Notes under the pieces: model-generated
The model's input: only the letters and a program-made list of their open reading frames with translations
The model's database searches: none
What the model was told of the DNA's origin: nothing
Shown here: positions 55,500-63,616 of the stretch, piece by piece
How positions within the stretch are numbered: the stretch's first letter is position 1
Layout: each line of letters begins with the position of its first letter
Position numbers and translations under genes: made by a program
Source of the DNA: Enterococcus italicus DSM 15952
GTDB taxonomy: Bacteria > Bacillota > Bacilli > Lactobacillales > Enterococcaceae
Direction: 5' to 3'
NCBI RefSeq assembly: GCF_000185365.1
Contig: NZ_GL622241.1
Location: 1,609,160 to 1,673,159, forward strand
Length of the DNA: 64,000 nt

Positions 55500-56720
55500 T
55501 CACTTTTCACAGATTCCCGCTAAATAGTTCTCAGCCGCTTGTAATAGTTCCACTTTTTGATTCGCCACGGCTCCTTCGACAACTTGTTTTTCCAAAAAAT
55601 GTAAGGTATCACTTAGCCATTTTCCCGGTTTCTTTTGAAACGTATGTTGCAAGTCATGACCGTTTACTTGTAAGTCTTTTAAAGATTCAATTGGCAATAG
55701 TTGGACAAGCTCCTCGATGGCTACAAAGGATTGCTCAGGATTGTAATAAGCTAGTAGCGATTCAACTCGCAATACTACCTCCGCGCCCAAAGTATAGACC
55801 ATCCAGCGATTCCAAGGAAAGTGTTTGCGAAATTGCAAGCCTTGATATGTTTTTTGAATTTGCTTAATGGTGTCATTAGACAGCTTCCATTCTTTAAAAA
55901 ATGCCACAAACTGTCTTTCGGGTACATCTAAACAATCCATCAGCAACGTCCAGGCAGCCTCAACCTCAGTCAGTTGCTTTTCAGGTAACTCAATAAATTT
56001 TTGAAGTCCTTCAATCTGCTGTTCAAACTGTGGACAATACAAAAAGCAATTGGTTGCTAGAAAAAGGCGTAAAGCTCTATTTCTTGCTCTACCTAATACT
56101 AATTTCTCCCACTCAATACGAATACGTTCGATGGAAATAAAAGATAACAGTTGACTATGTTTTTCAATCGCTGCTAGCGTATCGGGTGCCATCGTAAAGT
56201 CTAACTGACTAATAAAACGCAAGCCTCTCATCATGCGCAACGCATCCTCATGAAATCGCTCATTGGCATCGCCCACTGCCCGGACAACTTTTTGATTAAT
56301 ATCGCTTAGCCCGTTAAATAAATCAATAATAGTGCCATTTTCCGCTAAAGCTAATGCGTTCATCGTGAAATCACGTCTTTTTAAATCCTCAGCAAGTGAG
56401 CGAACAAAAGTAACTTGATCAGGCCGACGAAAATCTTGGTAGGTCGACTCTGTACGAAACGTCGTCACTTCATATTGCTCCTCATGCCAAAGTACCAACA
56501 CCGTCCCATGCTCAATGCCAATATCAATCGTGCGACTAAAAAGCTCTTTGATTTCACTAGGGTACGCACTTGTAGCAATGTCTACATCGTGAATCGATTG
56601 ATGCAATAAGACATCTCGTACACAGCCACCCACAAAATAAGCTTCGAAACCAGCTGCTTGTATTTTTTGCAAGACCGGTTGTGCGTTGATAAATTCACTT
56701 GGTAAATGTAATTCCGTCAT
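55500..56720 (-). CDS. cca: CCA tRNA nucleotidyltransferase
   Basis: This enzyme adds or repairs the CCA end of tRNAs. The 406-residue class II nucleotidyltransferase has GFEAYFVGGCVRDVLL (24-39), the catalytic DVDIATSAYP (46-55) and EVTTFRTE, and RRDFTMNALAL with the neck domain RMMRGLRFISQL. The all-helical C-terminus is more divergent, as usual in Firmicutes. It overlaps the YpjD gene by four bases. It is the last gene of the unit that begins with the AroB-like gene. Confidence 0.96.
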   Translation of the reverse strand: MTELHLPSEFINAQPVLQKIQAAGFEAYFVGGCVRDVLLHQSIHDVDIATSAYPSEIKELFSRTIDIGIEHGTVLVLWHEEQYEVTTFRTESTYQDFRRPDQVTFVRSLAEDLKRRDFTMNALALAENGTIIDLFNGLSDINQKVVRAVGDANERFHEDALRMMRGLRFISQLDFTMAPDTLAAIEKHSQLLSFISIERIRIEWEKLVLGRARNRALRLFLATNCFLYCPQFEQQIEGLQKFIELPEKQLTEVEAAWTLLMDCLDVPERQFVAFFKEWKLSNDTIKQIQKTYQGLQFRKHFPWNRWMVYTLGAEVVLRVESLLAYYNPEQSFVAIEELVQLLPIESLKDLQVNGHDLQHTFQKKPGKWLSDTLHFLEKQVVEGAVANQKVELLQAAENYLAGICEK

Positions 56721-57073
56721 TTTTCTTTTTTCTCTCCTACTCGGCCATCGACACGCTCAAAGCGAAATTGATCTCTTTTTTGGAATTTGTCCATATTTTT
56801 TTCAAATGCCTCAGTCAGATCAATGTCCAAAGAATTGGCCATCATTAATAAGACAATTAAGACATCACCCATTTCTTCAGGAATAGCTTTCGCTGGCTCA
56901 GTCGCCTTTTTTTGCTTCTCCCCATAGTGATGATTAATTTCTCTAGCAAGCTCCCCCATCTCTTCTGTTAGGCGCGCCATTTGCGCTAAAGGGCCAAAAT
57001 AGCCGGTTTTAAATTGACGGATATAGTCATCAACTGTTGTTTGCATCTCAGAAAGTGTTATTTTTGATTCCAA
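56717..57073 (-). CDS. ypjD: MazG-like nucleotide pyrophosphohydrolase YpjD
   Basis: YpjD-type proteins are small MazG/dCTPase-fold enzymes that hydrolyse (d)NTPs, probably cleaning the nucleotide pool. The product has 118 residues from the TTG at 57073, which has GAGGTG six bases upstream; a GTG three codons earlier is an alternative. It has the metal-binding ExxE-x12-ExxD pattern, TEEMGELAREINHHYGEK and PEEMGDVLIVLLMMANSL, close to B. subtilis YpjD. It lies between ypiB and cca. Confidence 0.9.
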   Translation of the reverse strand: MESKITLSEMQTTVDDYIRQFKTGYFGPLAQMARLTEEMGELAREINHHYGEKQKKATEPAKAIPEEMGDVLIVLLMMANSLDIDLTEAFEKNMDKFQKRDQFRFERVDGRVGEKKEK

Positions 57074-57096
57074 GTATTTCACCTCTTTGCTTTATT

Positions 57097-57633
57097 TCAT
57101 TTTTTATCCAATTCAAGCAATTGTTTTGAAAAATCATCAAATGATTCACGGTTGTTTGCATCAAGTGCCGCATTAATTTTTTCGATTAGATGATGGCGTT
57201 CACTGGCTTTTTCTTGGTTTTCTATGAATAAGTCGACTTCCTCACACGTACCTTCTGTCAAATTATCATTCCAACGACGATAAGGATTATCCTCCAATAC
57301 TGCTAGGTATTCAGGAAGTTCCCAAGATTTCGGTAGTGGGCATTCCAAAAAAAGAGGTTGTTTCCAATTAAAGCGAACTTCATGGAAAATTTGATCTGGA
57401 TCATGAAACAGATGGCCATTCAAATAAAGAGTCAAAGCGTCTTCAGATGATTGGTTGGGCATAAGGACTAAGCCACGAGTTGTTGCATCGGCATGCTCCA
57501 CAATTTTGATATTCGCTAAAATATTGTCGTGATGCAACAAATAGTCTAAAATCCACAAGATTTCACGTCGCTGGAAAGGACCATATGCTAACAACCATTT
57601 CAGCCACTGTTTTTTCTCATTTAAATCAACCAT
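57097..57633 (-). CDS. ypiB: YpiB family protein (UPF0302)
   Basis: This 178-residue protein matches the YpiB/UPF0302 family of Firmicutes: an N-terminal helical part with QRREILWILDYLLHHDNIL, a beta-rich centre with FHEVRFNWKQPLFLECPLP and a C-terminal IDEEP-like helical tail ending FSKQLLELDKK. The role is unknown; in B. subtilis ypiA-ypiB lie next to the aro operon. It is cytoplasmic and ten bases after the TPR gene, so co-translated. Confidence 0.9.
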   Translation of the reverse strand: MVDLNEKKQWLKWLLAYGPFQRREILWILDYLLHHDNILANIKIVEHADATTRGLVLMPNQSSEDALTLYLNGHLFHDPDQIFHEVRFNWKQPLFLECPLPKSWELPEYLAVLEDNPYRRWNDNLTEGTCEEVDLFIENQEKASERHHLIEKINAALDANNRESFDDFSKQLLELDKK

Positions 57634-57643
57634 TTCTATTCAC

Positions 57644-58903
57644 CTATCTTTCAGATAAATCATCTAGTATCGACTGAATCTCTAAATCACCCGGTTCATG
57701 GGCTAGATAATGAGTAAGCAGACCTTTTGCCTCATCTAGGCGGCCTTCTTCTCTTAAGAACAGCCCATATTCCTTCATAAAATCAATTTCATGATGCAAA
57801 TGATCATTTGCTAGGGCATAGTACTTAGCTGCATCGCCAAATTCTTCTAGCTCATTGTAGGCCTTCGCACGATTCCAAAGAGCAAATGGCTGATCTTGAT
57901 TTTCCATTTGATCAATGGCTGCAAGTGCTTCTTCATAAAACCCTTCTTCAACGTAAAGATTGCTAAGTAAAAGTAACGTATCATCTGTTCGTTCACCTAT
58001 TTCAAGCGCATCGGTCAAAAATGTCTCAGCTTTTTTTGTATCGTGTAAACGATAGGCATTTTCAGATGCAAAATAATACAATTCGACTTGATAAGGATTC
58101 TCATGAATACCTTCTTCAATCACGAGTTGGGCCTCGTCAATCTGCTCTTCCTCTTGCAATACTTGCGCCAATTGTAAATAGACGGCTTGGTATTGGGGAT
58201 TTAAGGTACGTAATTTTTGTAAATAATAGATAGCTTGCTCATTTTCCTTTAGCTGGAGGAGTACGAGAGCGATATGAAATAGTCGTTCATCCGTTTCTTT
58301 TACTGTCACTGCTTGCTCTAGAAAGGGAATTGCCGCTTCAAATTCTCCTAGCATGCTTAAACTATAGCCAATTTTTTCATCCAAGAGATCTTTAGATAAA
58401 TTCGGATTGGTATTTTTTTCTTTGACTTGTTCAAATTCATTTAAAGCTTGTTGGTATTGATCCGTAGACAAATACAATTCACCTAAAGCATAGGCAATTA
58501 AGACTTCATTTGGCGCGATTGTCTGTGCTTCCTTTAGTTTCGCTTCACTTACTTCAGGAATAGATAGTAGTTGATACAAATCGGCTGTGACCAATAAAGC
58601 ATCCAAGTAATTTTCACTTGTTTTTGGTATTTTTTCTAGTTCTTCAAAAGCTAGTTCAATTTCATCATTTTCAATGGCAATTTCTGCTAAAGGCAAAAAA
58701 TACCCGTCATTTTCAGGATGACTTTTAGCTAAATGAGTAAAGACTTCTTTACTTTCCTCCAAAAAGCCTAATTGCTGCAAGTCTTCCCCTAGTTCTGCCA
58801 AACTCGCTTCGGAATCTGACCGCAATGCTTTTTGCAAGGCAACTTGCGCGCTTGCCAAATCATCCTTTTCGATGGCACTTAATACTTTTTCACTTTCTGT
58901 CAC
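57644..58903 (-). CDS. ypiA: Tetratricopeptide repeat protein (YpiA type)
   Basis: This 419-residue, strongly acidic protein consists almost wholly of TPR helices from about 15 to 415; typical repeats include ALGELYLSTDQYQQALNEFEQV and NLYVEEGFYEEALAAIDQM. TPRs bind other proteins. Position before ypiB matches YpiA of B. subtilis, a protein of unknown function. The first 14 bases overlap the end of the AroB-like gene. Confidence 0.9.
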   Translation of the reverse strand: MTESEKVLSAIEKDDLASAQVALQKALRSDSEASLAELGEDLQQLGFLEESKEVFTHLAKSHPENDGYFLPLAEIAIENDEIELAFEELEKIPKTSENYLDALLVTADLYQLLSIPEVSEAKLKEAQTIAPNEVLIAYALGELYLSTDQYQQALNEFEQVKEKNTNPNLSKDLLDEKIGYSLSMLGEFEAAIPFLEQAVTVKETDERLFHIALVLLQLKENEQAIYYLQKLRTLNPQYQAVYLQLAQVLQEEEQIDEAQLVIEEGIHENPYQVELYYFASENAYRLHDTKKAETFLTDALEIGERTDDTLLLLSNLYVEEGFYEEALAAIDQMENQDQPFALWNRAKAYNELEEFGDAAKYYALANDHLHHEIDFMKEYGLFLREEGRLDEAKGLLTHYLAHEPGDLEIQSILDDLSER

Positions 58904-59945
58904 TCGATGGTTCCTCCTCTATTACATGCTGGTAAAGTTGATACACATCAATAAATTGTTCTTCATTGGGTGCAATGAGCTGATAATTCTTGGTAAAAAA
59001 ATCCACCTGCACAAGGCGGGGTGTATTTTTGCTTTCCTGGGCTGCTTTGACTAAAAAATCTGAAACGACAAAAGAATCAGGCACGTTTATCGGAAAGCCT
59101 AATGTCCTCATCCAACCTAAAACATCTTTACATAATTCCGATTTTTCGATTGTGACACAATTCCAGATAAAATGAAAGAGAAACCCTAAATAATGTTTCA
59201 TTTCAGCTGAAAGAACATGGCTATTTTCTGTTTCGTACAGTATTTCTTCAAACCAACTCCCATATTGTGTCAATGGGTAAGTATTGGTTGCATAAGATTG
59301 AGTAATAAATTCTATGTAGTTCATATACGACTCTTTTACTAGTCGCTCTTTGTTCAGATAGCGCTCCTGTAACTGGGTGTAAAATGTATCATCCGTTAGT
59401 GCGATTCGTAAGAGTACGAGAAAATCTGACAGCCTCTCTCCCAATGATACGGCATCTTTTGGTAAGAATACATAACTGGCTTGCGGTAAATTTTCCCAAA
59501 TTAGACTTTTCAAAAATGGTGGTTGGATTAAAAATCGTTCTTTTGTTAACGCAACTGAAAAGGACTGAAGCGACAGACAAATCGCCAAAAATTCCGAAGA
59601 GAACGGACTAAATTGATGAAAAAAACTAGTCAGTTGAATCGCACCTTTGTTTCCAAATGAAACAAACACATAGGACTCAGATCGATTAAATTTTGCCAAA
59701 AATTTTAAGCCTTCAAGCATCTCATTGACTGTGTGACAATTTCGTTGATTTGATAAAATATACCAATCCATGTCAGTATGTTCAAAAAAGGTCGTCGCTT
59801 GATTGGCAAATGATTCATAGTATTGTTGGTTGGCAAAGAAGATAAGGTGTTTCCCCTTAAACTGCGTCGGTGTAAATGCTTGAAAGAACGTCTGTCCGTA
59901 ATGAATCGTCGACTCGAAAGATCCTACAACAAACTGTGTGTCCAT
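58890..59945 (-). CDS. Protein resembling a degenerate 3-dehydroquinate synthase (AroB)
   Basis: There is no clear motif at first sight, but the 351-residue length and segment order recall AroB of the shikimate pathway. An N-terminal Rossmann-like part has KGKHLIFFANQQYYE (30-44). RSESYVFVSFGNKGA (88-102) stands where AroB has the NAD-binding ALGGGVVGD. SLGERLSDFLVLLRIALTDD (167-186) and then FYTQLQ resemble the AroB stretch RxGLAEVIKYGLIxDxxFF. A helical C-terminal half ends with LGWMRTLGFPINVP, like AroB GLPTxxP. The lysines and metal-binding histidines of AroB are not seen. In B. subtilis ypiA-ypiB adjoin the aro operon. The call is an inference by eye; the open reading frame is real. Confidence 0.5.
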   Translation of the reverse strand: MDTQFVVGSFESTIHYGQTFFQAFTPTQFKGKHLIFFANQQYYESFANQATTFFEHTDMDWYILSNQRNCHTVNEMLEGLKFLAKFNRSESYVFVSFGNKGAIQLTSFFHQFSPFSSEFLAICLSLQSFSVALTKERFLIQPPFLKSLIWENLPQASYVFLPKDAVSLGERLSDFLVLLRIALTDDTFYTQLQERYLNKERLVKESYMNYIEFITQSYATNTYPLTQYGSWFEEILYETENSHVLSAEMKHYLGFLFHFIWNCVTIEKSELCKDVLGWMRTLGFPINVPDSFVVSDFLVKAAQESKNTPRLVQVDFFTKNYQLIAPNEEQFIDVYQLYQHVIEEEPSSDRK

Positions 59946-60023
59946 CTCCTCACCCCTTTAGCATCAGTATACCATGTTCGCTGCCAAAAACCTTTAAGAA
60001 TCAAGCATAGTCATTTTGACATC

Positions 60024-60065
60024 AAAAAAAGCCAAGCGATGATGCACAATCGTCACTTGGCTTTT
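60024..60065 (-). terminator. Terminator of sodA
   Basis: AAAAGCCAAG and CTTGGCTTTT pair, with an inner GAT/ATC stem, and seven T follow on the minus strand. Confidence 0.9.
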
Positions 60066-60090
60066 GCTATGCTATATTATAACACCTAGA

Positions 60091-60699
60091 TTATTTAGCA
60101 GCAGAAAAGATTTCGTTTGCTTTTTCCCAGTTTACTAAATTCCAGAAAGCTTCAATATAGTCAGGGCGTACATTTTTGTATTTTAAGTAGTATGCATGTT
60201 CCCACACATCTAACCCAAGTACGGGTGTTTGACCTTCCATTAATGGAGAGTCTTGATTTGCAGTTGAAGTCACTTTTAATGTACCGTTATCTAAAACAAG
60301 CCATGCCCATCCAGAACCAAAACGGCCTGTAGCAGCAGTTTTAAATTCAGCTTTTAAATCGTCAAAACTTCCAAAAGTTTCATCAATAGCAGCTTTTAAG
60401 TCTCCAGTTGGTTCTCCGCCAGCATTTGGAGCTAAAATTTCCCAGAAGAATGAATGGTTCGCATGTCCGCCACCATTGTTACGTACAGCAGTCTGGATAT
60501 CTTCAGGAACAGTTGACATTGAAGAAATTAACTCTTCTACCGATTTTTCTGCCAATTCTGGGTGTTTTTCAACCGCTGCATTTAAGTTTGTCACATACGT
60601 ATTATGATGTTTGTCATGATGTAAGTGCATCGTTTCAACATCAATGTAAGGTTCTAATGCATCATAAGCATATGGTAAATCTGGTAAAGTGTAAGTCAT
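60091..60699 (-). CDS. sodA: Superoxide dismutase (Mn/Fe family)
   Basis: SodA removes superoxide. The 202-residue product has all four metal ligands: His27 in [10 protein letters not shown], the histidine in [11 protein letters not shown] (His81 region), and Asp and His in [12 protein letters not shown]. The [10 protein letters not shown] and [12 protein letters not shown] patterns fit the manganese type of lactic cocci. GGAGGAAG precedes the ATG. It has its own promoter and terminator. Confidence 0.98.
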   Translation of the reverse strand: MTYTLPDLPYAYDALEPYIDVETMHLHHDKHHNTYVTNLNAAVEKHPELAEKSVEELISSMSTVPEDIQTAVRNNGGGHANHSFFWEILAPNAGGEPTGDLKAAIDETFGSFDDLKAEFKTAATGRFGSGWAWLVLDNGTLKVTSTANQDSPLMEGQTPVLGLDVWEHAYYLKYKNVRPDYIEAFWNLVNWEKANEIFSAAK

Positions 60700-60736
60700 A
60701 ATTTTCTTCCTCCTAAATAGTTGTCATTACTCTTTA

Positions 60737-60765
60737 AGAATAGCAAATTCAAGCCATTTCCTCAA
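60737..60765 (-). promoter_or_regulatory. Promoter of sodA
   Basis: On the minus strand TTGAGG (60760-60765) and TATTCT (60737-60742) are 17 bases apart, about 40 bases before the start codon. Confidence 0.7.
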
Positions 60766-60808
60766 AAATTTTGCTTAAAAAACACTTATTTTTTATTATT
60801 ATTAAATA

Positions 60809-61171
60809 TTAATAGCTTACTAAAAAATAATTGGCTACAACGACCAAGACTTGGGTAAACAGTTTTGCTGAAAAATCCGACGTCATCAATAGTTTTAGAC
60901 AGACAAACATGGAAGCCATATCAATCAAATAAGATAATCCCCTATAAAAAATAAATTTGGCGGCTTCAATTATCCATGCCAGTTTTGTTTCACTTTTGCT
61001 ATGAAACACCCACTTTTTGTTCGTCACAAAAGCAAATAAGACCGATGCAATCCAAGACAATGTGTTTGCTAGTACAAACTGAAACTGCAACAAATCCCGA
61101 CAAAAAAAATAAACAATAAAGTTTACTAACGTCGTCATAACACCAAAAAACAAATAACTTACTACTTCCAT
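60809..61171 (-). CDS. GtrA-like membrane protein
   Basis: This 120-residue protein has four membrane helices and matches the GtrA family: EVVSYLFFGVMTTLVNFIVY at the start, NTLSWIASVLFAFVTNKKWVF in the centre and FVCLKLLMTSDFSAKLFTQV near the end. Members move lipid-linked sugars or precursors across the membrane for cell-envelope glycosylation. I start it at the ATG at 61171 with AAGGAGC upstream. No glycosyltransferase lies beside it here. It is upstream of sodA on the same strand and divergent from the DUF1189 gene. Confidence 0.88.
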   Translation of the reverse strand: MEVVSYLFFGVMTTLVNFIVYFFCRDLLQFQFVLANTLSWIASVLFAFVTNKKWVFHSKSETKLAWIIEAAKFIFYRGLSYLIDMASMFVCLKLLMTSDFSAKLFTQVLVVVANYFLVSY

Positions 61172-61296
61172 CGACCAACTCGCTCCTTTTCTTTCTGAAA
61201 TGATTATACCAGTATAGGAAATGAACGGGTAGTCCTTGTTTTCTCTGCTTGCTTTCGTTAAAATGACCATGAAGCTATTTATAAAGGAGTGTATTC

Positions 61297-62100
61297 ATGT
61301 CAATTTACCAAATGTTTCTTGGCTCTTTTTTTCAGTTTAAAAATCTTATCTCAGTGCGGAAAAGCCCGTTTGGCAAGGTTATCTTTTATCTGGTACTTCT
61401 TAGTTTTGTATACGCCATTCCTTTAACGACTCAAGTGATGAACATCTTTGGTAATTTACATGCAGATGGCCAAAAAATTGCCGGAAAGTTACCAGATTTT
61501 ACGATTAAAGACAATCAACTTTCCTCACCCGAGGAAAATTCAGGATTTATCTACCAAAGCAATTATTTAATCTTTACTTTTGATCCGGATAATAAACGGA
61601 ACGCAACGGATATACAATCAGACTTAAAAGGGAAATTGGTGAGCATAGGAATGTTAAAGAACCAATTAATTATTCTTTTCCCTTCCGATGAAACGACACA
61701 GTCACTATTAGGTGATACGTCATTTCATTTGACTTACGATCAATCGATTTTCTCATCCTTCAACGGTAAAACAATAAAATCTGTGTTGGCAGAAAAAAGG
61801 TTACCTTGGTTTCTTTATGTGATTATTTTCCTAGTGGCTATTTATCCATCTTTTATCAATTTGGTCTTTACTATTCTTTTTACGGCTTTGTTTTCGAGTA
61901 TTTGGCTAAAAAGAATGGATCGCTCATTGACTTTTTTAGAAACATTAAAGTTGGTAATCGTCAGCGCAACCGTTCCTACCCTATTGAGCACGCTGATAAT
62001 GCTCTTTCACTATTCATTTAACTCAGGTACATTTTTATTTTTAGCAACCAGTTTTATAGTCTATCAGGCTGTTCGGAAAACAAAGTCATCATCAAAGTAG
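61297..62100 (+). CDS. DUF1189 family membrane protein
   Basis: This 267-residue protein fits the DUF1189 family of Firmicutes. A first hydrophobic segment (about 28-50) is followed by an extracytoplasmic region of about 120 residues with GKLPDFTIKDNQLSSP, and then three or four further membrane segments (about 165-265). Relatives are sometimes annotated as maltodextrin-utilisation proteins (MalA), but there is no evidence of that role. AAAGGAG precedes the ATG at 61297. The terminator stem begins inside the last codons. Confidence 0.87.
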   Translation: MSIYQMFLGSFFQFKNLISVRKSPFGKVIFYLVLLSFVYAIPLTTQVMNIFGNLHADGQKIAGKLPDFTIKDNQLSSPEENSGFIYQSNYLIFTFDPDNKRNATDIQSDLKGKLVSIGMLKNQLIILFPSDETTQSLLGDTSFHLTYDQSIFSSFNGKTIKSVLAEKRLPWFLYVIIFLVAIYPSFINLVFTILFTALFSSIWLKRMDRSLTFLETLKLVIVSATVPTLLSTLIMLFHYSFNSGTFLFLATSFIVYQAVRKTKSSSK

Positions 62101-62129
62101 GCTCACGCCGCTTGATGATGGCTTTTTTT
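62084..62129 (+). terminator. Terminator of the DUF1189 gene
   Basis: AGTCATCATCAA, partly within the coding end, pairs with TTGATGATGGCT and is followed by seven T. Confidence 0.88.
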
Positions 62130-62169
62130 CCTTTAATTAGTGTACACTAGTGCTAAAGGGGGAATTGTT

Positions 62170-63123
62170 TTGAAATATATCTTATCTAAACGATCATTTC
62201 GATCCATCTATCATGAAAAAGTTCAACAACTAGCGCCTGATTACCAGCTTGTTTCGATTAATGAGCTTCCTGATTCTTTTCGATGGGAACAAGTCGTGAT
62301 TACGATTGGTTGGGATAAAAAATGGGCAGATAAACTTTTGCACTCAGCAACGAATCTGAAATGGGTTCAATCAATTTCAGCAGGAGTAGACTATCTCCCC
62401 CTTGAATCCTTTGCTAAGTACGGGATCCTTTTATCCAATGGTAGTGGGATTCATGCCCAATCTATTTCAGATCACCTACTTGGTCTGTTACTTATGAAAA
62501 CTAGAGGTCTATTTCCAGCGATGCAACAGCAAATGACGCATACTTGGGAATCAGAAACCCTACCTTACGATAATTTGAGCGAGCAAGTGATTACGATTGT
62601 CGGCACGGGTCAAATCGGACAAGAACTAGCTAGGAAGCTATCCTTATTAGGCTGCTCTGTCCAAGGGATTAATACGACTGGTCGGAAGACACCTTACTTT
62701 TCTCAGACGTATCCGTTAACGAATCTTCATGCTTGCGCCCAAGAATCGGATATCGTCATCAATATTTTGCCACTAACTGAGGATACACGGCATCTCTATG
62801 ATCAAACGTTTTTCCAAGCAATGAAGAAGACGGGCTCTTTTATGAACGTCGGACGTGGGCCAAGCGTGGATAGCCATGCACTATTGGCAGCCTTACAAGC
62901 AAACGAACTAGCCTTTGCATCAATTGATGTCACAGATCCAGAGCCACTACCAAAAGACGATCCACTTTGGGATGCACCTAATTTACTCATTACCCCACAT
63001 ATTTCTGGACAAACGGCTCACTTTCAGTCTCTGTTCATGGAAATTTTTCTTAAAAATTTCAGTTCATTTATCCAAAATCACTCGCTTACTAAAAACGAAG
63101 TATCACTCGAAAATGGTTACTAA
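62170..63123 (+). CDS. D-2-hydroxyacid dehydrogenase family protein
   Basis: This 317-residue NAD(P)-dependent oxidoreductase has the Rossmann motif GTGQIGQELARKLSLLG and the family catalytic set: Arg in MNVGRGPSVDS, Glu in DVTDPEPLPKDDPLW and His in ITPHISGQ. The short N-terminal domain and the WVQSISAGVDYLPL region place it among glyoxylate/hydroxypyruvate reductase-like enzymes. The substrate is not known. I choose the TTG at 62170, seven bases after AAAGGGGG. It is a single gene, and a palindromic element (copy C) follows. Confidence 0.9.
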   Translation: MKYILSKRSFRSIYHEKVQQLAPDYQLVSINELPDSFRWEQVVITIGWDKKWADKLLHSATNLKWVQSISAGVDYLPLESFAKYGILLSNGSGIHAQSISDHLLGLLLMKTRGLFPAMQQQMTHTWESETLPYDNLSEQVITIVGTGQIGQELARKLSLLGCSVQGINTTGRKTPYFSQTYPLTNLHACAQESDIVINILPLTEDTRHLYDQTFFQAMKKTGSFMNVGRGPSVDSHALLAALQANELAFASIDVTDPEPLPKDDPLWDAPNLLITPHISGQTAHFQSLFMEIFLKNFSSFIQNHSLTKNEVSLENGY

Positions 63124-63160
63124 GAAAACCTAACCAGAATTATACAGTAATAAACAAACA

Positions 63161-63214
63161 AGACCACAGAATCCAAAAGTTTGAGATACTACTTCTGGAT
63201 TTTATGGTCTTTCA
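63161..63214. repeat. 50-bp palindromic element, copy C
   Basis: AGACCACAGAATCCAAAAGT and ACTTCTGGATTTTATGGTCT pair with few mismatches around TTGAGATACT, followed by TTT. It is of the same family and orientation as the copies at 23574 and 27991 and again lies between convergent genes. Confidence 0.72.
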
Positions 63215-63305
63215 ATCGTACCTGCTAATTCTCACCGTTTGGAATTAGCAGCACAAATTAGTTACGTTCAAATTCTTACATACCATATGTTACTGCCGCT
63301 TGTCC

Positions 63306-63605
63306 CTATTCTTTTGATTCTTCAAAAACATAGGTTGGTTCATCTAACTTCTTATCGTAATCAACAATTAAATCATAGCGCTTAAAGAACCACTCATCAG
63401 TCTCTTCAATAAAAAAGAGCATGTCTGATACTGTTGTTTTCACCAATGGATCTTCAGGACGATCAACTGAAAGTCCGACAGAAAAGCCATCATGAACTTG
63501 TGTTTTGCCATAGACTTTCCCGTAAAATCTGATCCCCATTCCAGATTCTAATTGAATTTCTCTTTTAAACCACTCTAGCGCGGATGGTGTGATAGTTAAT
63601 TGCAT
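63306..63605 (-). CDS. HesB/YneR-like protein without cysteines
   Basis: This 99-residue protein follows the HesB/IscA fold pattern used for iron-sulfur cluster biogenesis (MQLTITPSALEWFKREIQLE, GMGIRFYGKVYG, GFSVGLSVDRPED), and belongs to the YneR-like subgroup of Firmicutes. It has no cysteine at all, so it cannot hold a cluster in the usual way. Role unknown. AAGGAG lies before the ATG at 63605. It lies 11 bases after the KtrA-like gene and may be co-transcribed with it. Confidence 0.85.
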   Translation of the reverse strand: MQLTITPSALEWFKREIQLESGMGIRFYGKVYGKTQVHDGFSVGLSVDRPEDPLVKTTVSDMLFFIEETDEWFFKRYDLIVDYDKKLDEPTYVFEESKE

Positions 63606-63616
63606 ACTTACTCCTT

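Noticed and set aside
55496-55867. Plus-strand frame of 123 codons opposite cca
   Set aside because: It is a shadow of the well-supported cca gene, with no ribosome site and no recognisable protein features.
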